A DNA stretch of 64,000 nt from Blautia sp. BIOML-A1 (lineage in GTDB: Bacteria; Bacillota; Clostridia; Lachnospirales; Lachnospiraceae): assembly GCF_009883055.1 (NCBI RefSeq), contig NZ_WWVR01000010.1, positions 1 through 64,000 on the forward strand, in the 5' to 3' direction. The notes under the pieces were generated by a model. That model was not told where the DNA came from, made no database searches, and worked only from the letters and a program-made list of their open reading frames with translations. Below, one piece after another: positions 34,117 through 41,690 of this stretch. The translations under genes and the position numbers were made by a program. Each line of letters opens with the position of its first letter. Within the stretch, counting starts at the first letter, position 1.

Positions 34117-35676
34117 TCAGGCTGCTTCTACTGATTCTGTAGCGACATCCTCACCGCCGCCATCTCCGCCATAATCCGGTTCTGTGTAGCCGCCGTCATC
34201 TCCACCGCCAGATTCGTTTCCTCCGCCAGATTCTTCTCCTCCGCCGGTGGAATCGTCTCCTCCGGTACTTCCGCTGTCTCCTCCGCCGGTGTAGTCATCT
34301 CCTCCGGTACTTCCGCTGTCTCCTCCGCCGGTGTAGTCATCTCCTCCGGTACTTCCACTGTCTCCGCCACCGGTGTAGTCATCTCCTCCGGTACTTCCAC
34401 TGTCTCCGCCACCGGTATAATCATCTCCTCCGGTAGTTCCGCTGTCTCCGCCGCCGGTGGAATCTGTATTATCACTGCTGTCGTCACTTCCGGCTGTTTC
34501 TTCCCATGATGTTCCGTTATTTTCGAAGATGACGTTATCATTTGCAGTATTCTCTTCTGTTACCTTCTGTGTATCCTCAAGGCTTGCCTCACCACCTACG
34601 ATCTCCAGAATTCTCTGGCTGTTGGCAAGTACCGTCGCTGAAGGTGTATATGCCTCATCTCCGTAGAGGAACTTGTGAAGTTCGATAACATTTGATTCCA
34701 GTGAAGTTGGTACAATAACGCTTCCTTTGACATTGGAGAACTTGAAAGAACTCGGGAAACCAGTTGTATCATTAACGCTGTATCCGACCAGGGTCGGAAG
34801 CATCTGAAGGATTTCTGTCTTATCCATAGAAGTAGTTACCATCGGGAATACATCATCCATGATCTTGAAAATTGTGCTCAGTCCTGCTGATTTCGCTTTA
34901 TCTACGATCATCTGGATCACTTTACGCTGACGCTCTGTACGTCCCATGTCAAGACTTGCTGTATAGCGGATACGGCAGTAGGAAGTTGCCTGTACACCAT
35001 TCAGATGATAAGTATACTGAATCTTCTCAATGTCTTCCGGCTCTTCCGGCAGTTCAATCGGTGTATAATCCTTATCTGTTTCCTCAGAAGTCTCTACACA
35101 GTAGTTATTCATATGAACGATCTCTGCATAGGACATATCCATATCCAGACCACCGAGATCATCAATGATGGTTGTCAGTGCATTAAAGTTTACAGTTGCA
35201 TAATCAGAAATATTCAGGTCAAGGTTTGTGTTCAGCATTGTGATTGCCTGTTCAGCCTCACCATACGCATATGCCGCATTCGCTTTGGAATAGGTTTCCT
35301 TGTCACTGAAGCCCATGTTCAGAAGTGTATCTCGATAAACTGATGCAAGTTTTACGTCTTTGGTATCATTGTTGACACTCGCAATAATGATCGTATCACT
35401 GTTTTCGCCACCAAGAGCAGTGTTTTTGTCACGGTGGTCAATACCAAATAACGCATATGTGGTATATCCTGTCAGCGTAGAGGTTTCGGAATTAATAGAA
35501 TCCTGAACTTCCTGGTTCACCTTGATTTTGCTCTCATCCAATACTGGCTGCTGAATCTTGTCCAGTTTGGTATTCAGCTGGCCATAGACATAAAGTCCAC
35601 CGATAAATACCAGAAGTACAAGGATCTCAACCGCAAAAAGTACTTTTTTCTTTTTTGATCTGCGTTTTCCTGCCAT
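34117..35676 (-). CDS. LytR-CpsA-Psr (LCP) family protein with Gly/Ser/Asp repeat tail
   Basis: A protein of 519 residues: basic N-terminus, one membrane helix (about 11-32), then the LCP domain with ALFGIDHRD, SDTIIIASV, KLASVYRDT and the RIRYT...GRTERQR motif. LCP enzymes transfer lipid-linked wall polymers to peptidoglycan outside the membrane, which suits the neighbouring glycan genes. After the domain, residues about 405-475 are five copies of a 14-residue unit (GGDDYTGGGDSGST) encoded by 42-base repeats, then a Gly/Asp/Glu tail. The tail is unusual for the family. Starts 16 bases after the wbaP-like gene. Confidence 0.9.
   Translation of the reverse strand: MAGKRRSKKKKVLFAVEILVLLVFIGGLYVYGQLNTKLDKIQQPVLDESKIKVNQEVQDSINSETSTLTGYTTYALFGIDHRDKNTALGGENSDTIIIASVNNDTKDVKLASVYRDTLLNMGFSDKETYSKANAAYAYGEAEQAITMLNTNLDLNISDYATVNFNALTTIIDDLGGLDMDMSYAEIVHMNNYCVETSEETDKDYTPIELPEEPEDIEKIQYTYHLNGVQATSYCRIRYTASLDMGRTERQRKVIQMIVDKAKSAGLSTIFKIMDDVFPMVTTSMDKTEILQMLPTLVGYSVNDTTGFPSSFKFSNVKGSVIVPTSLESNVIELHKFLYGDEAYTPSATVLANSQRILEIVGGEASLEDTQKVTEENTANDNVIFENNGTSWEETAGSDDSSDNTDSTGGGDSGTTGGDDYTGGGDSGSTGGDDYTGGGDSGSTGGDDYTGGGDSGSTGGDDYTGGGDSGSTGGDDSTGGGEESGGGNESGGGDDGGYTEPDYGGDGGGEDVATESVEAA
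34257..34466 (-). repeat. Tandem 42-base repeats within the LCP gene
   Basis: Five consecutive 42-base units beginning at about 34257, 34299, 34341, 34383 and 34425, with a few substitutions (for example GCTGTC versus ACTGTC). All keep the reading frame and encode GGDDYTGGGDSGST-like units. Likely to vary in copy number between strains. Confidence 0.85.
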
Positions 35677-35692
35677 CTTTTCTCCTTCTTAC

Positions 35693-37096
35693 TTAGTATG
35701 CATTTTTGTTAATAAAACCTTTAAAAATTGTCAGAAACAAAATTTTTATGTCAAATCCTATGCTCCAGTTCTCAATATAGTACAGATCACAGTCAATTCG
35801 TTTCCGGATAGATGTATCTCCCCTGAATCCATTGACCTGCGCCCATCCTGTGAGACCCGGCCGCACCTGATGCTTGACCATATATCTTGGTATTTCTTCC
35901 CTGAACTTTTCGACAAAGAACGGTCTTTCGGGTCTTGGACCTACCAGACTCATGTCGCCCTTCAGAATATTAAAAAGCTGTGGAAGTTCATCAATGCTCG
36001 TCCTTCGCATAAATTTACCGATTCCGGTAACTCTCGGATCATTTTTGACGGTCCATGCCTTGCGTTCTTCTGCTTCCGGCTGAATTTCCATGGAACGGAA
36101 TTTATACATTCGAAATGTCTTGTTATGAAGGCCTACTCTCTCCTGTTTGTAGATAAGCGGCCCCGGTGATGTTGCTTTGATGAGGACACACATCAGAAGC
36201 ATGACCGGCGAAGAAACGATAATTGCCATAACAGAACCCACAATATCCATTATTCGCTTGACCATTGCATTAAATGTATTACTCAAAGGCACATAACGGA
36301 TGTTGATCACCGGGAGTCCCAGAATATCCTCCGTATATGGCTTCGTAGGAATGATCTTGTTATAATCCGGAATAAATTTTGTGTGTACTCCGGACTTTTC
36401 ACACATTGCAACAATCTCCTCCAGACGATAGTATTCACTTAAACCCAATGTGATGGCAATCTCATCCAGTCTGTTTGCAGGCAGAATCACGGTAAGATTC
36501 GCAATGCGTCCTATCACCTTGACTCCGTTATATATAGTCCCTGCCGGCACATTGTCATCCAGAATTCCACGGACAATATATCCCCACTGAGGATTCTGCA
36601 TAATTCTGTCAATGTACTCTTCCGCCGCACGGCTGTAACCTACCAGCAATATCTGTTTCTGGTTCAGCCCTCTCTTGCGCATATCTTTAAGAATGGAATC
36701 GATCAGAAGTCTGACTCCCCATTCCATAAAAATATTAACAACACAAAAAATATAAACTGTAAGTCTGGAAAAATCAGGCTCACCGATCATATAAAGACTG
36801 AATACAACAAGAAGCAGTCCCAGCACATTTGCCTTGATGATATTGGCAAGCACAAGCCGCCTTCCCTGCATATGCAGAGGTTCATACAGGGTAAATGCCT
36901 GATACAGCAGCAGATATCCCGGAATGATAAAAATCAGTGCAAACATATACTGCTCGAACGCCAGTGCCCGGACTGCAGAATATGCAAACGGACCTATAAA
37001 GCGGATCATCCAGGCAACAACATAGGCTGCTGCAATGACAACGGCATCTATCAGCATCTGGAGACGACTGAAACTCTTCTGATTATCCTGAATCAA
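35693..37096 (-). CDS. Polyprenyl-phosphate sugar-1-phosphate transferase (WbaP/CpsE type)
   Basis: A protein of 467 residues that starts a glycan by moving a sugar-1-phosphate to undecaprenyl phosphate. Four or five N-terminal membrane helices, a central soluble domain (about 130-260), and the C-terminal catalytic domain with KRIMDIVGS, FRMYKFRSM and RRTSIDELPQLFNIL. The start must be TTG 37096, since an in-frame stop lies just upstream and GGAGAGGTGA is well placed. The LCP gene follows by 16 bases. Its sugar is unknown (glucose or galactose are typical). Confidence 0.9.
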   Translation of the reverse strand: MIQDNQKSFSRLQMLIDAVVIAAAYVVAWMIRFIGPFAYSAVRALAFEQYMFALIFIIPGYLLLYQAFTLYEPLHMQGRRLVLANIIKANVLGLLLVVFSLYMIGEPDFSRLTVYIFCVVNIFMEWGVRLLIDSILKDMRKRGLNQKQILLVGYSRAAEEYIDRIMQNPQWGYIVRGILDDNVPAGTIYNGVKVIGRIANLTVILPANRLDEIAITLGLSEYYRLEEIVAMCEKSGVHTKFIPDYNKIIPTKPYTEDILGLPVINIRYVPLSNTFNAMVKRIMDIVGSVMAIIVSSPVMLLMCVLIKATSPGPLIYKQERVGLHNKTFRMYKFRSMEIQPEAEERKAWTVKNDPRVTGIGKFMRRTSIDELPQLFNILKGDMSLVGPRPERPFFVEKFREEIPRYMVKHQVRPGLTGWAQVNGFRGDTSIRKRIDCDLYYIENWSIGFDIKILFLTIFKGFINKNAY

Positions 37097-37120
37097 GTTC
37101 TGTCACCTCTCCATTTTTTT

Positions 37121-37186
37121 GTAACTATTCAGAAGGTAATTTAAAATACATTTTGATTCGTAACTGTGAGATTTCTGAACAGTTAT
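37121..37186 (-). repeat. Dispersed repeat, diverged copy D
   Basis: GTAACTATTCAGAAGGTAAT at 37121 matches the left end of copy A, and TTCTGAACAGTTAT (37173-37186) is its near complement, so the ends can pair as a 14-base stem with two mismatches. The centre (GTAACTGTGAG at 37160) adds a third motif. It lies in the leader of the wbaP-like gene. Confidence 0.55.
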
Positions 37187-37197
37187 GTGTGTTTTAT

Positions 37198-37224
37198 ATT
37201 ATAATAGTTATTTCTTAAAATCAA
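37198..37224 (-). promoter_or_regulatory. Possible promoter of the wbaP-LCP operon
   Basis: On the minus strand TTGATT (complement of 37219-37224), a short 15-base spacer, and TATAAT (complement of 37198-37203). The -10 is ideal, but the spacing is not. The AT-rich segment just upstream (AATAAAAT/ATTTTATT) may also end the preceding GT2 transcript. Confidence 0.35.
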
Positions 37225-37279
37225 TAAAATACCAGATTTTATTTTATAAAATTTTATCAGTTTCTCTGTAAGCAGAATT

Positions 37280-38233
37280 TTATGCAGTAAATCGCAGAAA
37301 AATATTCTTCCACAATTCCAGCTGTATTCTTGCATAATTTGACAGATGTTTCATCGAAAACGGTACTTTATGGCCTTTGCGGCTGATGGAAAAACCGTTT
37401 TTGATACCTGCCAGATATTCCTTTCCCATTCCCTTTGCAGCAAAGAACAGAAACTTGATCAGAAATCCTGCCAAAAGAAACGGAAGATTCAAAATAATCT
37501 GGAACAACGGCATATTTTTATAGATCAGATAGACATTATTCCTTGAAGAATATCTGGTCTTGAACTGATTATATCTGGAACCACTAGTACCGCTTCCCAC
37601 ATGATAGACAACAGCCTTCGGTGCGTACCAGTTTTCATAGCCGTATATTCTTGCACGATATCCGATATCCGTATCTTCCAGATAGGCAAAATGTTCTTCA
37701 TCAAAATAACCGATCCGTTCAAAGACCTTCCTTCGATAGATTGCCGCTCCTCCGCAGGAAGAAAATATCTTTTCTTCCTCCTCATAGGTATGGATGTCCT
37801 TTCCCTTGCCTCTGGCAAAGGACCAGCCCAATGCATTATAAAAGTTTCCCGCATCATCCAGACGATCCCTGTCATGATACTGAACCATCCTGGCTGCACA
37901 GGAAAAAGCTTTCTTGTGTCTCCGGATCGCAGCAGTCATCTCTTCCAGAAAATCTTCCTTCACTTCTGTATCATTATTGAGCAGCAGTACATAGGGTGCT
38001 CTGGACGCCTTGATCCCCTCATTGACTGCACGGCAGAATCCATAATTTTCCGGCAGTTCGATGATGTGCACCCACGGGTAATTCCCCGCTACAAACGAGC
38101 AGCTTCCATCTGAAGAACCATTATCTACAAAGATAACTTCGAAATTTTTGAGAGTCTGCCCCTCCAGACTTGCAAGCACACTGTCCAGAAACGCAATCCC
38201 GTTATAATTCGGTATGACAACCGATACTTCCAT
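37280..38233 (-). CDS. GT2 glycosyltransferase (WcaA-like)
   Basis: A protein of 317 residues. The GT-A fold opens with VSVVIPNYNGIAFLDSVLAS, has VLLLNNDTEV as the DxD-type site and ends with an amphipathic or membrane-associated C-terminus (FLLAGFLIKFLFFAA). Similar to the second GT-A half of the tandem enzymes in this locus and to rhamnosyltransferases that act on lipid-linked glycans; the sugar is not certain. The start is one base after the stop of the upstream tandem GT, with GGAGAAA inside it. Confidence 0.88.
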   Translation of the reverse strand: MEVSVVIPNYNGIAFLDSVLASLEGQTLKNFEVIFVDNGSSDGSCSFVAGNYPWVHIIELPENYGFCRAVNEGIKASRAPYVLLLNNDTEVKEDFLEEMTAAIRRHKKAFSCAARMVQYHDRDRLDDAGNFYNALGWSFARGKGKDIHTYEEEEKIFSSCGGAAIYRRKVFERIGYFDEEHFAYLEDTDIGYRARIYGYENWYAPKAVVYHVGSGTSGSRYNQFKTRYSSRNNVYLIYKNMPLFQIILNLPFLLAGFLIKFLFFAAKGMGKEYLAGIKNGFSISRKGHKVPFSMKHLSNYARIQLELWKNIFLRFTA

Positions 38234-38234
38234 A

Positions 38235-40109
38235 TTATTTCTCCTTATTGCCGTGTTTCTCCATTCCCCGAATCGGTCGAAGGGAGTAATTCCATTTTGT
38301 CAGAGACAGATTCTTATTATAGTAAGGATCACCCTTTTTGAGAATATCGATCCACTGGCAACGCATATATTCAATTTCCTCCTGGAAACGTCTTATCTTG
38401 GCTTCACTGTCCTCTGCCCCTCTTGTCCTGGATTCCATATGATATAACTGAACATATGGATCATATACGATCAGACTTCCATTCTTACGCACCTTCAGAC
38501 AAAGATCCACATCATTGAATGCAACGGACAGCTTCTCCGTAAAACCACCAGCCTCCTCAAAAGCACTGCGCTTCATCATCATGCAGGCAGCTGTCACCGC
38601 ACTCATATCCTGAAGAAGCGAGGCCTTGTGAAGATATCCCGTTCTGTTCGCCGGCATATCGACAAACATATGACCTGCAATACCACCGATCCCGATCACA
38701 CATCCCGCATGCTGGATCGTATTATCCGGGTAGATCAGCTTCACGCCAACTGCCCCGACTTCTCTTCTCTGACAGACACCGAGCATTTCCTTGATCCAAC
38801 CCCGGGTGATCACCGTTACATCATTGTTCAAAAAGAGCAGATACTCGCCTTTTGCATGGCGCACTCCGTAGTTATTGATGGCAGAATAATTGAATTCTTT
38901 CTTCCATCTGAGGAGACGGATCTTCGGATCTCTGGAAAGTTCTTTATAATAATGAAAAATTTCCTCCGAAGTACTGTTGTTTTCTATGATCAGAATCTCA
39001 TAATTCTGATATTCTGTTTTCTCTCTGATTGACTCTATACATGCCTTTAAGGATTCCTTCTCATCCTTATTCGGAATGATGATAGAGACCATCGGTTCAC
39101 CATGGACCGGGTACTTCACTCGGAAGAAGCCAAGATCCGGTGTATGACTTACCTCGCCTTCAATGCCCATTCTCTTAAGATGTGCCTCGATTGCTCTCCT
39201 GCCTGCCTCAAATGCATACATCTTACTGGCAGGATTATCTGCCGTGGACGCCTTATGTGTGCGCCAGTGGTAAAGGATTTCAGGTACATGTCCCACTCTT
39301 CCGGAAGCTTCTTCTACACAGCGGAAAATAAAATCATGATCCTGTGCACCGTCAAATTCCTGCCGAAACCCTCCCACCTTATCCACAATAGATTTACGGG
39401 CCACAAAAAAATGGCAGATATAGTTATTGGATCTCAGAAGATCCAGATTAAAATCCGGCTTGAGATGTGGCTGGAAATGTTCACTGAGGTCAGTTGTGAC
39501 CTTATCCTCATCTGTATAAACAACATCCAGCTGCCTGTCTTCATTGAGTTTCTTTACGATTTCATAGAGAGCATTCGGTGCCAAAAGATCATCATGGTCA
39601 AGAAGTCCTACAAATTCTCCTCCTGCCATGGTAAGCGCCGCATTGGTATTTCCCGCGATTCCGAGATTCTCGTCCAGATTTCTGACACAGATTCTCCTGT
39701 CTCTGGAACTATATTCCTTAAGAACAGCTGCCATTGCGGTGTCCTCAGGACTTCCATTTGCAATACAGAGTTCCCAGTTCGGATACGTCTGATCAATAAG
39801 AGACTCAATCATCTGACGCAGAAAAACCTCCGGTGTACGAAATGCCGGTACTGCGACACTGATCTGCGGCGTATAGCCAAACTTGTGTTTCTTCTGCTTC
39901 TCAAGTTCTGCCGCATCCGGGATATAAGCCTCATACCACGGACCATACGGAACTTCTTCCGGTTCAAAACGTTCATGCAGACGAATCCAGAATTCTTTTG
40001 GACCATAATGCTTCAGATAACGGAATCCTTTTTGAATTGTGTAGGGATTCAGTTTCTTAAGCATACGCCCCCACTGGATTCCTCCCACAGCCTGTTGTTT
40101 TTTATTCAT
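38235..40109 (-). CDS. Tandem-domain GT2 glycosyltransferase, 624 residues
   Basis: Two GT-A domains. The first (about 80-300) opens with ISVAVPAFRTPEVFLRQMIE and has LLDHDDLL; the second (about 340-600) opens with VSIIIPNKDEKESLKACIES and has LLFLNNDVTV. Both acidic sites are intact, so it may add two different linkages in a repeat unit. The N-terminus (about 80 residues) is basic and short compared with its two larger relatives at 45062 and 47529. Transcribed from its own promoter at 40163-40191, with GAGGA before ATG. Confidence 0.88.
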   Translation of the reverse strand: MNKKQQAVGGIQWGRMLKKLNPYTIQKGFRYLKHYGPKEFWIRLHERFEPEEVPYGPWYEAYIPDAAELEKQKKHKFGYTPQISVAVPAFRTPEVFLRQMIESLIDQTYPNWELCIANGSPEDTAMAAVLKEYSSRDRRICVRNLDENLGIAGNTNAALTMAGGEFVGLLDHDDLLAPNALYEIVKKLNEDRQLDVVYTDEDKVTTDLSEHFQPHLKPDFNLDLLRSNNYICHFFVARKSIVDKVGGFRQEFDGAQDHDFIFRCVEEASGRVGHVPEILYHWRTHKASTADNPASKMYAFEAGRRAIEAHLKRMGIEGEVSHTPDLGFFRVKYPVHGEPMVSIIIPNKDEKESLKACIESIREKTEYQNYEILIIENNSTSEEIFHYYKELSRDPKIRLLRWKKEFNYSAINNYGVRHAKGEYLLFLNNDVTVITRGWIKEMLGVCQRREVGAVGVKLIYPDNTIQHAGCVIGIGGIAGHMFVDMPANRTGYLHKASLLQDMSAVTAACMMMKRSAFEEAGGFTEKLSVAFNDVDLCLKVRKNGSLIVYDPYVQLYHMESRTRGAEDSEAKIRRFQEEIEYMRCQWIDILKKGDPYYNKNLSLTKWNYSLRPIRGMEKHGNKEK

Positions 40110-40162
40110 ATATTGTGTCCTCGGACTTTTTATTTACACTATTTTTATTCATAAGTGGCTTT

Positions 40163-40191
40163 ATTTTACCATTCTGGGCCTGTTTTTGCAA
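40163..40191 (-). promoter_or_regulatory. Promoter of the tandem GT2 gene
   Basis: On the minus strand TTGCAA (complement of 40186-40191), 17-base spacer, TAAAAT (complement of 40163-40168). Confidence 0.65.
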
Positions 40192-40209
40192 GGGGCTATG
40201 TCATTCTGC

Positions 40210-40238
40210 TTGAATTGCGTCGAAAAATGGGATATTAT
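40210..40238 (+). promoter_or_regulatory. Promoter of the D,D-carboxypeptidase-like gene
   Basis: TTGAAT (40210-40215), 17-base spacer, TATTAT (40233-40238). The leader of about 95 bases contains repeat copy G. Confidence 0.6.
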
Positions 40239-40258
40239 AAGAGTTGATATGTATTTTT

Positions 40259-40285
40259 GTAACTGTTCAGTATCCTCGCAGTTAC
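40259..40285 (+). repeat. Short dispersed repeat, copy G
   Basis: GTAACTG and CAGTTAC form a stem around TTCAGTATCCTCG. It matches copy F (21407-21433) at 25 of 27 positions. It would form a hairpin in the leader of the gene at 40340. Confidence 0.65.
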
Positions 40286-40339
40286 GTATTTTTCTTTAAC
40301 AAAAAATATACTACTTTATCAGTCACAGGAGAATAGATT

Positions 40340-41599
40340 ATGCAATTAAAAAGATTATGCCGTGGTCTTCTGACTCTGGGAATTTCCTGTTCTTTAATGT
40401 TCCAGACACCGGTTCTTGCAGCGGAAGAAACAACCACAGATACGCAGACGGATGCTTCTGCTGTAACCACCAACAGTATTCCCGGATGGCCGCAGGGCCC
40501 GGAGATCACTTCCTCCGCCGCTGTGATCATGGAGGACGCCACACAGACGCTTCTTTATTCTAAAAATATGAATCAGGTACTTTATCCCGGTGCCACCGTC
40601 AAGATTATGACAACTCTTCTTGCCCTGGAGAACTGTCAGCTCACGGATCAGGTTACCATGACAGCAACCGGTGTGTCCGGTGTTACCGACGGCGGTGCTA
40701 ATATTTCCGCCCAGCTGGATGAGGTTTTTACTGTAGAACAATGCCTCTATGCGATCATGCTCAGTTCCGCCAACGATATCGCACTTCAGCTTTCCGAACA
40801 TATCGGGGGCTCTGTGGACGCTTTTGTACAGATGATGAATGACCGTGCTGCACAGCTTGGATGTACAAATACTGTTTTTACAAATCCAACAGGACTTCCG
40901 GACGAAAACCAGCATACGACAGCACACGACATGGCACTTATCATGAAGGCAGCCATCGATAATGAATCCTTCCGGACCATTGCCGGCACTGCTTCCTATA
41001 CTATCCCTGCTACAAACGTATCCGGCGGTGATCGTGTCCTTACAAACAACTTTTCTATGATGTCCGCCTCCAATGCTGCTTACTATCAGTATTGTCTCGG
41101 CGGAAGAGAGGGTTATACCGAGGCATCTGGAAGCACGCTTGTCTGTGCTGCCAAAAAAAACAATACTACTCTGATCGCAGTCGTACTTCAGGGTGCTTCC
41201 GGAACAACTGCCACGGAAGCGGGAAGTCTTCTTGATTATGGGTTCGATAATTTCCAGACTCTTTCTCTTGGAAATAACGACTTCAATATGGTTTCCGGAG
41301 GAGATGTTTATGTTCCGGCCGGTGCCACAGCCGACAGCCTCACCACTGAGGATGGCGAGATTCAGGATGGCGAGTATACCCGACAGTATTTCTTTGGCGG
41401 CAATGCCGTTGGAACTGCGGTCATGGAGGACGTACCGGAAGAGACAACTTCCTTCGACCACGAAAGCGAACAGAATCTGGAAGCTGCCAGAGCATACTCT
41501 GAGAACACAAACAATCTTCCATACATTCTGATCGGCGGTGCCGGACTCGTAGTATTCCTTCTGATTCTGTGGAGGATCATCAAAATTGCGAAATCATAA
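40340..41599 (+). CDS. PBP5-like D,D-carboxypeptidase homologue lacking the catalytic Ser and KTG motif
   Basis: A protein of 419 residues with a signal peptide (cleavage near VLA-AEE), an S11 peptidase domain and a C-terminal membrane helix (about 392-414). The S-x-x-K motif is changed: residues 85-88 read A-T-V-K (codon GCC), so the nucleophile is gone while Lys88 stays. S143-A-N145 is kept. The KTG motif is R256-E257-G258. The active relative at 55691 has S-T-T-K, SAN and KTG at the same places. The reading frame is intact, with its own promoter and an AGGAGA site, so it is not a decayed gene; it is probably a non-catalytic binder or regulator. The C-terminal anchor is retained. Confidence 0.85.
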   Translation: MQLKRLCRGLLTLGISCSLMFQTPVLAAEETTTDTQTDASAVTTNSIPGWPQGPEITSSAAVIMEDATQTLLYSKNMNQVLYPGATVKIMTTLLALENCQLTDQVTMTATGVSGVTDGGANISAQLDEVFTVEQCLYAIMLSSANDIALQLSEHIGGSVDAFVQMMNDRAAQLGCTNTVFTNPTGLPDENQHTTAHDMALIMKAAIDNESFRTIAGTASYTIPATNVSGGDRVLTNNFSMMSASNAAYYQYCLGGREGYTEASGSTLVCAAKKNNTTLIAVVLQGASGTTATEAGSLLDYGFDNFQTLSLGNNDFNMVSGGDVYVPAGATADSLTTEDGEIQDGEYTRQYFFGGNAVGTAVMEDVPEETTSFDHESEQNLEAARAYSENTNNLPYILIGGAGLVVFLLILWRIIKIAKS

Positions 41600-41638
41600 G
41601 GAACCTGTATTTTTATAAAACAGTGCCCACGAAACACC

Positions 41639-41690
41639 AAAAAGAAAAATCAGCGGTATGCCTTCAGGCACTCGCTGATTTTTCTTTTTT
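41639..41690. terminator. Bidirectional terminator overlapping the end of yfhO
   Basis: AAAAAGAAAAATCAGCG (41639-41655) pairs with CGCTGATTTTTCTTTTT (41673-41689), with an inner TGCC/GGCA pair. T tracts flank both sides. The yfhO stop codon (complement of 41664-41666) lies in the loop region, so the last eight codons of yfhO are within the right arm. Confidence 0.88.

Noticed and set aside
34257-34466. Regular repeats as a CRISPR array
   Set aside because: Units are contiguous, without spacers, in frame and coding within the LCP gene.
40340-41599. Calling the motif-deficient carboxypeptidase a pseudogene
   Set aside because: No stop or frameshift, good promoter and ribosome site, signal and anchor intact; it is better seen as a non-catalytic protein.
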